Part shown: positions 19,313 to 27,622 of the stretch, one piece after another | Layout of the letters: the number at the start of each line of letters is the position of its first letter | How positions within the stretch are numbered: the stretch's first letter is position 1 | Assembly: GCF_011694815.1 (NCBI RefSeq) | Contig: NZ_CP050177.1 | Span: 1,488,001 to 1,552,000 of the forward strand | Reading direction: 5' to 3' | DNA: 64,000 nt | Origin: Streptomyces liangshanensis | Lineage (GTDB): Bacteria; Actinomycetota; Actinomycetes; Streptomycetales; Streptomycetaceae | The notes under the pieces: generated by a model | Seen by the model: the letters and a program-made list of their open reading frames with translations, nothing else | What the model was told of the DNA's origin: nothing | Databases searched by the model: none | Made by a program: the position numbers and the translations under genes

Positions 19313-19705
19313 ATGACTCCTCGACTCGACGCGACCTCCCTGGTCGTCTCCGACCTGGCGGCCTCGCTCGCCTTCTACCGCCTCCTCGGCCTGGACATCC
19401 CGGCCGGCGCGGACACCGCGCCGCACGTGGAGGTCCTGCTGCCGGGCGGGACGCGCCTCCTGTGGGACACGGAGGACACGGTCCGGTCCTTCGACCCGGG
19501 CTTCACGGCGCCGGGGGCCGGGGGCCGGGTCGGGCTCGCCTTCCTCTGCGACTCCCCCGCCGAGGTGGACGCCACGTACGCGGCGCTCACCGCCGCCGGG
19601 CACCGGGGGCACCTGGAGCCGTGGGACGCGGTCTGGGGGCAGCGTTACGCGGTGGTCCTCGACCCGGACGGCTGCGAGGTCTCGCTCTTCGCCAGCGCCG
19701 CGTAG
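19313..19705 (+). CDS. VOC (glyoxalase/bleomycin-resistance) superfamily protein
   Basis: 130 aa with the beta-alpha-beta-beta-beta pattern twice. [24 protein letters not shown] opens the protein and [15 protein letters not shown] closes it. The family includes metal-dependent lyases, dioxygenases and binding proteins; the substrate is not predictable. TACGGT ends 6 nt before the ATG, so the mRNA may be leaderless. Its last 61 bp overlap the 3' end of the convergent AraC-family gene. Confidence 0.82.
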   Translation: MTPRLDATSLVVSDLAASLAFYRLLGLDIPAGADTAPHVEVLLPGGTRLLWDTEDTVRSFDPGFTAPGAGGRVGLAFLCDSPAEVDATYAALTAAGHRGHLEPWDAVWGQRYAVVLDPDGCEVSLFASAA

Positions 19706-20382
19706 GCGCCCAGGGTGAGCCCGGCCAGCTCGCGGGTCTCCCGGGCGAGGTGTGCCTGGTCGGCGCACCCGGCAGCGGTGGCCGCCGCGGCGTACGGCAG
19801 GCCCGCCCGTACGAGGCCCAGGGCGCGCTGCAACCGCAGGACGCGGGCGAGGGTCTTGGGCCCGTAGCCGAAGGCGTCCAGCGAGCGGCGGTGCAGCCGG
19901 CGGACGCCGAGCCCGACGGCGTCGGCGGTCGCGGCCACGGTGCGGCCCGCGTCGAGGCCGGCGACGACGGCGCGCAGCAGCGGGTCGAGGGCGGGGGCGG
20001 CGGCCGCGCGGCGCACCGCGACCGCCTCCAGGGCGGCGGCGGGGTCCGGGGCGGCTTCGAGGCGTGCGGTGAGCCGCCGTACCTCCGCCGAGGGCCACAG
20101 GTCGGCCAGCTCGACGCGCCGGTCGCGCAGCTCGTGCGCGGGCACCCCGAGCAGGGCGGGCGCGGTGCCGGGCGCGAACCGGACCCCGGCGCAGCCCGGT
20201 CCGGGGACGGTGGGGTGGTGGGCGCGGGTGTCGGGTCCGGCGACGAGGAGCCGGCCGCCGAGCCACAGCAGGTCCATGCAGCCGTCGGGCAGGACGGGGT
20301 ACGGGGTGGTGCCGGGGGCGCCGGTGGTGGTCTTCGTCCAGACGACGGCGCCGTCCACCCGCGACGCCCGTTCCTCGTACAT
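19645..20382 (-). CDS. AraC family transcriptional regulator
   Basis: 245 aa. The N-terminal part ([24 protein letters not shown]) resembles the DUF6597-type sensor half found in AraC regulators of this size. The C-terminal HTH includes [41 protein letters not shown] and [30 protein letters not shown]. It converges with, and overlaps by 61 bp, the VOC gene; the pair may be functionally linked (regulator and small-molecule-binding or lyase enzyme), though this is inference. TACCCT lies 8 nt upstream of the ATG. Confidence 0.85.
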   Translation of the reverse strand: MYEERASRVDGAVVWTKTTTGAPGTTPYPVLPDGCMDLLWLGGRLLVAGPDTRAHHPTVPGPGCAGVRFAPGTAPALLGVPAHELRDRRVELADLWPSAEVRRLTARLEAAPDPAAALEAVAVRRAAAAPALDPLLRAVVAGLDAGRTVAATADAVGLGVRRLHRRSLDAFGYGPKTLARVLRLQRALGLVRAGLPYAAAATAAGCADQAHLARETRELAGLTLGAYAALAKSETSQPSGSRTTA

Positions 20383-20440
20383 GACCCACGAGGGTAGTCC
20401 GGGGGCCGCGCGCGTGGTGCCGGGCCCGCGCGGCGCCCGG

Positions 20441-21649
20441 TCAGGACCGCTGGTCGCGCTCCCTGCTCTCCCGCAGCCCCTTGTTCTCGCGGCTCTCGCG
20501 CCCGGAGTGCAGGCGCGAGCGCAGGTCGTCCGGCGGCAGGAAGCGGGACCAGCGCTCGGGGAACTCGGACGGCATGCCGAGGTCGCCGCCGTCGTCCCCG
20601 TCGTTGTCGTCCTCGTCGTCGAAGTAGTCGTACTCGCCGCGCGCCCTGCGCAGTTCCGACTCGGCGGCCGCGCGGGCCAGCAGTTCCGCCGCGTGGGCCG
20701 TGCGCAGGCGTTCGTTGGCCGCGCGGGCCGCCGCCGTGGCCAGCGAGGGCCAGACGCGGTCGATGGCCGCGTTGACGGCCGCGCCGACCAGGACCGCGAA
20801 GGCCGAGATGCCGATCCACAGGAGCACCGCGATGGGCGCCGCGAGGGAGCCGTAGATCGTCGGGCCCTCGACCGTGCTGGTCAGGTAGATGCGGAGCAGG
20901 AAGCTGCCGAGGACCCACATGCCGAGCGCGACCAGCGCGCCGGGGACGTCCTCGATCCAGCGCGACCTGGCCGGTACGGAGACGTGGTAGAGCGTCGTCA
21001 GGAAGGCGATCGAGAGGAGGCTCACGACGGGCCAGTAGAGAATGGAGACCACTTCGGTGCCCCACGGGACGATCTCCACGACCCGGTCGGGGCCGACCAC
21101 CGCGAGCGGCAGCACCACCGCGCCGATCAGCAGCGCCACGAGGTAGAGCAGGAAGGCGAGGAGCCGGGTCGCGACGATGCCGCGGCGCCCGTCGAGGCCG
21201 TACATGACGGTGATCGTGTCCACGAAGACGTTGACCGCCCGCGATCCCGACCAGAGCGCGATGGCGAAGCCCAGCGACACGACGTCCGGCCGCCCGTGGG
21301 TGACGCTCGCCAGGAGCGGCTTGGCGATCTGGTTGACGCCCCGGTCGGAGAGGACCGTGCCGACCGCCGAGAGGATGTTGTTCTCGATCGAGGCGACGGT
21401 GTTGGCGCTCGTCCAGTCGTCCACGTAGACGAGCAGTCCGATCAACCCGAGCAACAGCGGCGGCAGTGACAGAAGAGTGAAGAACGCCGCCTCGGCCGCG
21501 AGTCCGAGGATGCGGTACTCGATGCACGAGTTGACGGTGTCCTTCAGCAGCAACCAGGCCATTCTCCTCATGGAGACGTTGCGGTAGAGGACTCTGGCCC
21601 GGTGGAGTCGGCCCGCCGGCCGCTCGGGTGTTTCATTTGCTGCCTGCAC
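20441..21649 (-). CDS. YihY/BrkB family integral membrane protein
   Basis: 402 aa. Six hydrophobic segments are spread between about residues 45 and 280, beginning [26 protein letters not shown], the typical BrkB/YihY core. The C terminus is cytoplasmic, charged and contains an acidic run ([15 protein letters not shown]) followed by an arginine-rich end. Family function is uncertain; the old name virulence factor BrkB is not informative here. The start is GTG 21649, six bases from a -10-like box shared with the divergent aidB-like gene. Confidence 0.83.
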   Translation of the reverse strand: MQAANETPERPAGRLHRARVLYRNVSMRRMAWLLLKDTVNSCIEYRILGLAAEAAFFTLLSLPPLLLGLIGLLVYVDDWTSANTVASIENNILSAVGTVLSDRGVNQIAKPLLASVTHGRPDVVSLGFAIALWSGSRAVNVFVDTITVMYGLDGRRGIVATRLLAFLLYLVALLIGAVVLPLAVVGPDRVVEIVPWGTEVVSILYWPVVSLLSIAFLTTLYHVSVPARSRWIEDVPGALVALGMWVLGSFLLRIYLTSTVEGPTIYGSLAAPIAVLLWIGISAFAVLVGAAVNAAIDRVWPSLATAAARAANERLRTAHAAELLARAAAESELRRARGEYDYFDDEDDNDGDDGGDLGMPSEFPERWSRFLPPDDLRSRLHSGRESRENKGLRESRERDQRS

Positions 21650-21654
21650 GTCCT

Positions 21655-21661
21655 TACCGTA
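21655..21661. promoter_or_regulatory. Shared bidirectional -10 element for two leaderless genes
   Basis: TACCGTA reads TACCGT on the forward strand and TACGGT on the reverse. Each hexamer is exactly 6 nt from its start codon: ATG 21667 forward and GTG 21649 reverse. The reverse transcript also has AAGGA directly before GTG. The -35 boxes are weak on both sides. Confidence 0.45.
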
Positions 21662-21666
21662 GCGGC

Positions 21667-23334
21667 ATGGCAGCCACCACCCACACAGTGACCAACCAGG
21701 TTCCCCCCCTGGTGGGGTACGACGTCTTCAGCGCCGACCGCGCTCTCACCGAGGGGGTGGAACGGCACGTGGCCGCCGCGCTCCTCGACGAGGCGGGCGC
21801 GGAACTGACCGCGCTCGGCCGTTCCGCCGGATCGGCGGAGCTGCAGCTCCTGGGCACGCTGGCCAACGAGAACCCGCCCCGCCTCCGTACGCACGACCGG
21901 TACGGGAACCGGGTCGACGAGGTCGACTTCCACCCGGCCTGGCACCAACTGCTGGGCCAAGCCGTCGCGTCCGGGCTCACCGACGCGTGGGGACGGCCCG
22001 CGGGGCACATGCGCCGCGCGGCCGGACTGCTGGTGTGGGGGCAGGTGGAGGCCGGGAACACCTGCCCGCTGTCGATGACCCACGCGGCCGTCCCGGCGCT
22101 GCGGGTGGAGCCGGCGCTCGCCGCCGACTGGGAGCCGCGCCTGACCTCCCGGGTGTACGACCCCGAACTGCGGCCCGCCGGCGAGAAGTCGGGGGTGCTG
22201 TTCGGGATGGGCATGACGGAGAAGCAGGGCGGCAGCGACGTCCGCGCCAACACCACCCGGGCCCGGCGGGTGGACACCGGGACCGGAGCGGGCGACGAGT
22301 ACCTGCTGACCGGCCACAAGTGGTTCTGTTCGGCGCCGATGTGCGACGGGTTCCTCGTCCTGGCGCAGGCCCCCGACGGGCTGACGTGTTTCCTCGTCCC
22401 GCGGGTCCTGCCGGACGGCACGCGCAACGTCTTCCGCATCCAGCGCCTCAAGGACAAGCTGGGCAACCGCTCCAACGCGTCGAGCGAGGTCGAGTTCGAC
22501 GAGACGTGGGCGCGCCGGGTGGGCGACGAGGGGCGCGGGGTCCGCACGATCATCGAGATGGTCGCGGCGACCCGGCTGGACTGCGTGGTCGGTTCGGCCG
22601 CGGTGATGCGGCAGTCGGTGGCGCAGGCGGTCCATCACGCCACGTACCGGCGGGCGTTCGGCGGTGAGTTGATCGACAAGCCGCTGATGGTGAACGTCCT
22701 GGCCGACCTGGCCCTGGAGTCGGAGGCGGCGACGACCCTCGCGCTGCGGCTGGCGGCGGCGTACGACACCGTGCAGGACGGTCCGGAGGGCGAGCGGGAC
22801 CGGGAGCGGGCGTTCCTGCGGCTCGCGGTGCCCGTCGCGAAGTACTGGGTGACCAAGCGGTGCACGCCGACCGTGGCGGAGGCCCTGGAGTGCCTGGGCG
22901 GCAACGGGTACGTGGAGGAGTCCGGCATGCCGCGGCTGCTGCGCGAGGCGCCGCTGAACTCGATCTGGGAGGGCTCGGGCAACGTACAGGCGCTGGACGT
23001 CCTGCGGGCGCTCCAGCGGGAGCCGGCCGCGCTGAACGCGTTCCTCCAGGAGGTGGGCCTGGCGCGCGGCGCCGATCACCGGCTGGACCGGGCGATCAAG
23101 GACCTGCTGACCGAGCTGGCGGACCTGACCGGGATCGAGGCGCGGGCGCGGCGGCTGGTGGAGCGGATGGCGCTGGTGCTCCAGGGCTCGCTGCTGGTGC
23201 GGTGGGCGCCGCCGGAGGTCGCGGACGCGTTCTGCGCCTCACGGCTCGGCGGGGACTGGGGTTCGGCCTTCGGCACGCTGCCGCACACGCTGGACCTGGC
23301 GTCGGTCGTGGACCGGGCGCGGCCCGAGGCGTGA
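21667..23334 (+). CDS. aidB: AidB-type acyl-CoA dehydrogenase family protein
   Basis: 555 aa, long for an acyl-CoA dehydrogenase and matching the AidB subfamily. The N-terminal segment (GYDVFSADRALTEGVERH), MGMTEKQGGSDVRANTTRA, GHKWFCSAPMCDGFLVLAQ, KDKLGNRSNASSEVEFD and LNSIWEGSGNVQALDVLRAL line up with the E. coli alkylation-response protein AidB. AidB binds FAD and DNA and has weak isovaleryl-CoA dehydrogenase activity. In E. coli it is induced by Ada; no Ada homologue is nearby. The ATG at 21667 is probably leaderless. A perfect 14-bp hairpin ends the transcript. Confidence 0.87.
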   Translation: MAATTHTVTNQVPPLVGYDVFSADRALTEGVERHVAAALLDEAGAELTALGRSAGSAELQLLGTLANENPPRLRTHDRYGNRVDEVDFHPAWHQLLGQAVASGLTDAWGRPAGHMRRAAGLLVWGQVEAGNTCPLSMTHAAVPALRVEPALAADWEPRLTSRVYDPELRPAGEKSGVLFGMGMTEKQGGSDVRANTTRARRVDTGTGAGDEYLLTGHKWFCSAPMCDGFLVLAQAPDGLTCFLVPRVLPDGTRNVFRIQRLKDKLGNRSNASSEVEFDETWARRVGDEGRGVRTIIEMVAATRLDCVVGSAAVMRQSVAQAVHHATYRRAFGGELIDKPLMVNVLADLALESEAATTLALRLAAAYDTVQDGPEGERDRERAFLRLAVPVAKYWVTKRCTPTVAEALECLGGNGYVEESGMPRLLREAPLNSIWEGSGNVQALDVLRALQREPAALNAFLQEVGLARGADHRLDRAIKDLLTELADLTGIEARARRLVERMALVLQGSLLVRWAPPEVADAFCASRLGGDWGSAFGTLPHTLDLASVVDRARPEA

Positions 23335-23370
23335 ACCGGGGCGGGGGGCGGCGCCCGGGGGCGTGAGGCC

Positions 23371-23410
23371 ATCAGAGGTGGTGCTGCGCCGACACGGCAC
23401 CACCTCTGAT
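23371..23410 (+). terminator. Terminator hairpin after the aidB-like gene
   Basis: ATCAGAGGTGGTGC (23371-23384) is the exact reverse complement of GCACCACCTCTGAT (23397-23410), with a 12-base loop. Confidence 0.85.
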
Positions 23411-23451
23411 TCGTTGTCACTCTCGGGCACGCGCGGGCGACATGCCAGAGT

Positions 23452-23465
23452 TGCAACCCGTTGCA
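23452..23465 (+). promoter_or_regulatory. TGCAA-N4-TTGCA inverted repeat upstream of the GAF regulator
   Basis: TGCAA (23452-23456) and TTGCA (23461-23465) flank CCCG about 55 bp before the start of the GAF-domain regulator gene. It could be an autoregulatory operator. Short arms make chance occurrence possible. Confidence 0.3.
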
Positions 23466-23518
23466 GCAGATTCCCGAACTGCCCCTCCGGAGGGTGACGG
23501 GAACGGCACGATGGGCTG

Positions 23519-24814
23519 ATGAAGGACATTCCGCTCGACCTGGCCCGGCTCATCGCCGTGGACGGCGCGCAGGCCACCCGGCTCCTCCATCGGGTCAGGG
23601 AGGCGGCCCTCGCGGGCGAGCGGCCCCCGGTCCCGCCGCGCCCGGTGATCGACGCGTCGTGGCGGCGGATGGCCCGGATGGGGCTCGATCCCGACCGGAC
23701 GACGCGCAGTGTGCTGCTGGAGCGGGACGAGCTGGAGCACCGGCGGCGTACGACCGCGCTGGGCGAGACGCTGCGGACCCTGGTCGACTCGCTGACCGAG
23801 ATGGCGGACGCGTCGCTCCAGATCATGGTCGTCACGGACGACGAGGGGCGGGTGCTGTGGCGGGACGGCAGCCCGTCCGTGCTGCGGCAGGCGACCGGGA
23901 TCTGGCTGGAGGAGGGGGCCGCCTGGACCGAGGGGGCCACCGGCACGAACGCGATCGGTACGGCGCTGGCGGTCCGCAGGCCGGTACGGGTCCACTCGGC
24001 GGAGCACTTCGTCCACACGCTGCACGCGTGGACGTGCGCCGCCGCGCCGGTGCACGACCCGCGGGACGGCCGGCTGCTGGGGGTGGTCGACGTGAGCGGC
24101 CCGGCGTCCGGGTTCCATCCGACGACGCTGGCGCTGGTCAAGTCGGTGGCGCGGCTCGCGGAGAGCGACCTGCGGGAGCGGCACCGGGGGACGGTGGAGC
24201 GGCTGCGTTCGGTGGCGTCCCCGCTCCTGTGCCGGATCGGGGGGCGCGCGCTGGCGGTCGACAGCCACGGGTGGACGGCGGCGGTGACGGGGATGCCGCC
24301 GGTGGACCGGCTGCCGCTGCCCAAGTCGTTCGGGGCGGGCCGGGTGTGGCACCCCACGCTGGGCCTGTGCGCGGTGGAGCCGCTGCCGGGCGGCTGGCTG
24401 ATCCAGGTGGTGGAGGACCCCGACCCGGCCTCGGCGGCGGCGGTGAGCCGGGTCGTCCTGGACCTGAGCCGGCCCCGGCGCTGGTCGGTGGCGGTGTCGG
24501 GGGCGGCGGGGAGCTGGGTGCAGGAGCTGACCCCGCGCCACGCGGAGCTGCTGTACGTGCTGGCCGTGCGCCGGGAGGGGCGCAGCGCGGCGGAGCTGGC
24601 GGCGGACGTGTTCGGGGACGCGACGCGGACGGTGACCGTACGGGCGGAGATGTCGCGGGTGCGGCGTCACCTGTCGGGGGTACTGGCGCACCGGCCGTAC
24701 CGCTTCCGCGAGGAGGTCGAGGTGGAGGTGGTCACGCCGGCGGCCCCGGAGGAGCTGCTGCCGCACTCGACGGCCCCGGCGGTGCTGAGCACGCGGAGCC
24801 TGCCGTGCCCGTGA
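23519..24814 (+). CDS. GAF-domain transcriptional regulator (AcoR-like N terminus, C-terminal winged HTH)
   Basis: 431 aa. The N-terminal part (RPVIDASWRRMARMGLDPD) and GAF region (LQIMVVTDDEGRVLWRDG...GTNAIGTALAVRRPVRVHSAEHF...APVHDPRDGRLLGVVDVSG) match the sensory half of sigma-54-dependent AcoR activators. The AAA+ domain is absent, as in actinobacteria that lack sigma-54. A C-terminal winged helix (ELTPRHAELLYVLAVRREGRSAAELAADVFG...VTVRAEMSRVRRHL) replaces it. Such genes usually regulate a neighbouring aldehyde or alcohol dehydrogenase; none is present here. Confidence 0.8.
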   Translation: MKDIPLDLARLIAVDGAQATRLLHRVREAALAGERPPVPPRPVIDASWRRMARMGLDPDRTTRSVLLERDELEHRRRTTALGETLRTLVDSLTEMADASLQIMVVTDDEGRVLWRDGSPSVLRQATGIWLEEGAAWTEGATGTNAIGTALAVRRPVRVHSAEHFVHTLHAWTCAAAPVHDPRDGRLLGVVDVSGPASGFHPTTLALVKSVARLAESDLRERHRGTVERLRSVASPLLCRIGGRALAVDSHGWTAAVTGMPPVDRLPLPKSFGAGRVWHPTLGLCAVEPLPGGWLIQVVEDPDPASAAAVSRVVLDLSRPRRWSVAVSGAAGSWVQELTPRHAELLYVLAVRREGRSAAELAADVFGDATRTVTVRAEMSRVRRHLSGVLAHRPYRFREEVEVEVVTPAAPEELLPHSTAPAVLSTRSLPCP

Positions 24815-24867
24815 GAGGCCGCCCCCTGGTGTGACCCGGGCGCGCCTCGCGTGATTCTCTGGCGCGC

Positions 24868-25434
24868 ATGACCCTCACCGTGACCACGTGGTCCCTGGAG
24901 CAGACCTCGCCGTCCGACCTGCGCCCCGCCGCCCCGCCGGCGGGCGACGTGCGGATCGTACGGGCCAAGGTGCCCTCGCCCGAGTTCAGCCGGTTCCTGT
25001 ACACCGCCGTGGGCGGGGACGTCCGCTGGACGGACCGGCTGCCGTACACGTACGCGCGGTGGCGGGAGTACCTGGAGCGGCCCGGGATCGAGACCTGGGT
25101 CGCGTACGAGAAGGGCACCCCGGCCGGTTTCCTGGAGCTGGCGGCGCAGGACGGCGGGGTGGTGGAGATCGTGTACTTCGGGCTGATCCCCTCCTTCCGG
25201 GGGCGCCGCATCGGCGGCCACCTGCTGTCGTACGGCACCGCCAGGGCCTGGGACCTCGCCGAGCGCCACCCGGGTGTCGAGCCGACCGGGCGGGTGTGGC
25301 TGCACACGTGCACCAAGGACGGCGAGCACGCGAGGGCCAACTACGTGCGGCGCGGTTTCCGCCTCTTCGACACGAAGACGTGGGACGAGGAGGAGACGGC
25401 GACGCCGGGACCGTGGCCCGGGGCACTGGTGTGA
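24868..25434 (+). CDS. GNAT family N-acetyltransferase
   Basis: 188 aa. The acetyl-CoA-binding motif A is VVEIVYFGLIPSFRGRRIGGHLLSYGTARAWDL (Q/RxxGxG/A form RGRRIGG). Before it lies TWVAYEKGTPAGFLELAAQ and after it NYVRRGFRLFDTKTW. The substrate is unknown. It lies 53 bp after the GAF regulator on the same strand. A 317-bp gap then precedes the sulfur operon. Confidence 0.83.
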   Translation: MTLTVTTWSLEQTSPSDLRPAAPPAGDVRIVRAKVPSPEFSRFLYTAVGGDVRWTDRLPYTYARWREYLERPGIETWVAYEKGTPAGFLELAAQDGGVVEIVYFGLIPSFRGRRIGGHLLSYGTARAWDLAERHPGVEPTGRVWLHTCTKDGEHARANYVRRGFRLFDTKTWDEEETATPGPWPGALV

Positions 25435-25485
25435 TCACCCGTACCGCCCGCCCCGCCCATCGTCTCGCATAGCGGGACTCAGTCG

Positions 25486-25540
25486 TCCACATAGTGGATA
25501 GTGGTGGACTGTCCCGAGATCCGCGTGACACGCTTCCGTC
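25486..25540 (+). promoter_or_regulatory. Promoter and candidate operator of the sulfur-assimilation operon
   Basis: TCCAC-ATA-GTGGA (25486-25498) is a perfect inverted repeat, followed by a second ATAGTGG unit. TGGACT (25505-25510) and CACGCT (25529-25534), 18 bp apart, form a plausible -35/-10 pair. CACGCT is 6 nt before the leader-peptide ATG, implying a leaderless transcript. The repeat would lie just upstream of and against the -35, so either activation or repression is possible. Confidence 0.45.
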
Positions 25541-25624
25541 ATGTCGAGAGCTGGAATTGCCTTGGTGGGTCGGCGACACGTCGACCTCTGCCGCATGTCC
25601 AGCGCCATCTGTCCGGCAAGCTGA
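25541..25624 (+). CDS. Cysteine-containing leader peptide of the sulfur operon (27 aa)
   Basis: The reading is MSRAGIALVGRRHVDLCRMS followed by SAICPAS. The RRHVDLxRxSSAxC pattern is the one seen in actinobacterial putative leader peptides placed before sulfur-assimilation genes. In mycobacteria, cysteine-rich upstream ORFs of this sort are known to couple cysteine supply to expression of downstream genes. Two cysteine codons, at positions 17 and 24, fit a ribosome-stalling sensor. It ends 127 bp before the sulfite reductase start. No ribosome binding site is seen, consistent with leaderless initiation. Confidence 0.8.
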   Translation: MSRAGIALVGRRHVDLCRMSSAICPAS

Positions 25625-25751
25625 GACACCTCGCGCCGCCGCGACCCCGCACCACCCGACCCTGACCTCTGCACCTGCCGCGCATCGCCGTGCCTTCGCG
25701 CGGGTGTGCGGCTGAGAGCCGCCCTCACGCAGTCTCGAAGGACGTAACGCC

Positions 25752-27449
25752 ATGGCCGCCACCCCGGACCAGCCGACTCCCGCCACCCCACGCCGCAAGG
25801 TGAGCCGTCACCGCGGCGAGGGTCAGTGGGCCGTCGGCCACTTCACTCCGCTCAACGGCAATGAGCAGTTCAAGAAGGACGACGACGGCCTCAATGTGCG
25901 GGCGCGCATCGAGAACATCTACTCCAAGGCGGGCTTCGACTCGATCGACCCGAACGACCTGCGCGGCCGGATGCGCTGGTGGGGGCTGTACACCCAGCGC
26001 AAGCCCGGGATCGACGGCGGCAAGACCGCGATACTGGAGCCGGAGGAGCTGGACGACAAGTACTTCATGCTCCGCGTCAGGATCGACGGCGGCCGGCTGA
26101 CCACCGATCAGTTGCGCGTGATCGGCGAGATCTCGCACGAGTTCGGCCGGGACACCGCCGACCTGACCGACCGGCAGAACATCCAGCTGCACTGGATCCG
26201 CATCGAGGACGTGCCGGAGATCTGGCGGCGCCTGGAGGCCGTCGGCCTGTCGACGACCGAGGCCTGCGGTGACACACCCCGCGTGATCCTCGGCTCGCCG
26301 GTCGCCGGGGTCGCCGAGAACGAGATCATCGACGGCACGCCGGCCATCGACGAGATCAACGCCCGGTTCATCGGCACCAAGGAGTTCTCCAACCTCCCGC
26401 GCAAGTTCAAGACGGCGATCTCCGGGTCGCCACTGCTGGACGTGGCGCACGAGATCAACGACATCGCGTTCGTCGGCGTCGAGCACCCCGAGCACGGCCC
26501 CGGCTTCGACCTGTGGGTCGGCGGCGGCCTGTCGACCAACCCCAAGATCGGGCAGCGCCTGGGCGCCTGGGTGCCGCTGGACGAGGTGCCCGACGTGTGG
26601 GCCGGGGTCATCGGGATCTTCCGCGACTACGGCTACCGGCGGCTGCGCACCCGCGCCCGCCTGAAGTTCCTCGTCACCGACTGGGGCGCGGAGAAGTTCC
26701 GCCAGATCCTCCAGGACGAGTACCTCAAGCGGGAGTTGACCGACGGGCCCGCTCCCGCGCAGCCCCTCCAGGCGTGGCGCGACCACGTCGGTGTGCACCG
26801 GCAGAAGGACGGCCGGTTCTACGTCGGGTTCGCGCCGCGCGTCGGCCGGGTCAACGGCCCCAAGCTCGTCGAGATCGCCGAGGTGGCCGCGGCGCACGGC
26901 TCGGGCCGGCTGCGTACCACCGTCGAGCAGAAGATGATCGTGCTCGACGTCGCGGAGGACCAGGTCGACTCGCTGGTGGCCGGGCTGGAGGCGCTGGACC
27001 TGCGGGTCAAGCCGTCGCCGTTCCGGCGCGGGACCATGGCGTGCACCGGTATCGAGTACTGCAAGCTCGCGATCGTCGAGACGAAGCAGCGCGGCGCGAC
27101 GCTGATCGACGAACTGGAGCGCCGCATCCCCGAGTTCGACCAGCCGATCACCATCAACATCAACGGCTGCCCGAACGCGTGCGCGCGCATCCAGACCGCC
27201 GACATCGGCCTCAAGGGCCAGCTGATGCTGGACCGGAACGGCGAGCAGGTCGAGGGCTTCCAGGTGCACCTGGGCGGCGCCCTGGGCCTGGAGGCCGGGT
27301 TCGGCCGCAAGGTCCGCGGCCTCAAGGTCACGTCGGACGAGCTGCCCGACTACGTCGAGCGGGTCCTCGGCCGCTTCCAGGAGGAGCGGAAGGACGGCGA
27401 GCGGTTCGCCACCTGGGCGGCCCGCGCGTCGGAGGAGGCCCTCTCATGA
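25752..27449 (+). CDS. Assimilatory sulfite reductase (ferredoxin), siroheme/4Fe-4S
   Basis: 565 aa, one-subunit nitrite/sulfite reductase family enzyme. It reduces sulfite to sulfide with six electrons. The two ferredoxin-like halves each carry an arginine-rich siroheme-binding part (DRQNIQLHWIRIEDV and RLRTTVEQKMIVLDV). The 4Fe-4S/siroheme cysteines are C431, C437 (ACTGIEYC) and C473, C477 (NGCPNAC). The sulfur-operon context argues for sulfite rather than nitrite. GAAGGA precedes the ATG. Its stop overlaps the next start (ATGA at 27446-27449), indicating translational coupling. Confidence 0.92.
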   Translation: MAATPDQPTPATPRRKVSRHRGEGQWAVGHFTPLNGNEQFKKDDDGLNVRARIENIYSKAGFDSIDPNDLRGRMRWWGLYTQRKPGIDGGKTAILEPEELDDKYFMLRVRIDGGRLTTDQLRVIGEISHEFGRDTADLTDRQNIQLHWIRIEDVPEIWRRLEAVGLSTTEACGDTPRVILGSPVAGVAENEIIDGTPAIDEINARFIGTKEFSNLPRKFKTAISGSPLLDVAHEINDIAFVGVEHPEHGPGFDLWVGGGLSTNPKIGQRLGAWVPLDEVPDVWAGVIGIFRDYGYRRLRTRARLKFLVTDWGAEKFRQILQDEYLKRELTDGPAPAQPLQAWRDHVGVHRQKDGRFYVGFAPRVGRVNGPKLVEIAEVAAAHGSGRLRTTVEQKMIVLDVAEDQVDSLVAGLEALDLRVKPSPFRRGTMACTGIEYCKLAIVETKQRGATLIDELERRIPEFDQPITININGCPNACARIQTADIGLKGQLMLDRNGEQVEGFQVHLGGALGLEAGFGRKVRGLKVTSDELPDYVERVLGRFQEERKDGERFATWAARASEEALS

Positions 27450-27622
27450 GCGAGCGCGCCGCCCCCTTCTACTGCCCCTACTGCGGCGACGAGGACCTGC
27501 GCCCGAACGAACAGGGCCACGGCGCCTGGGAATGCGCGGCATGCAACCGGGCCTTCCAGTTGAAGTTCCTCGGGTTGCTGACCCGGGGGCTCCAGGCATC
27601 CGACGGAGGGACCGCGACATGA
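27446..27622 (+). CDS. Small zinc-ribbon protein in the sulfur operon
   Basis: 58 aa. Two CxxC knuckles are present, FYCPYCGDE and WECAACNRAF, 19 residues apart. This resembles a rubredoxin-like or zinc-ribbon fold. It is coupled on both sides: its ATG overlaps the sulfite reductase stop and its TGA overlaps the cysH ATG. That tight packing suggests a real role with the reductases, perhaps electron transfer or metal delivery, but no function is known to me. Confidence 0.75.
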   Translation: MSERAAPFYCPYCGDEDLRPNEQGHGAWECAACNRAFQLKFLGLLTRGLQASDGGTAT

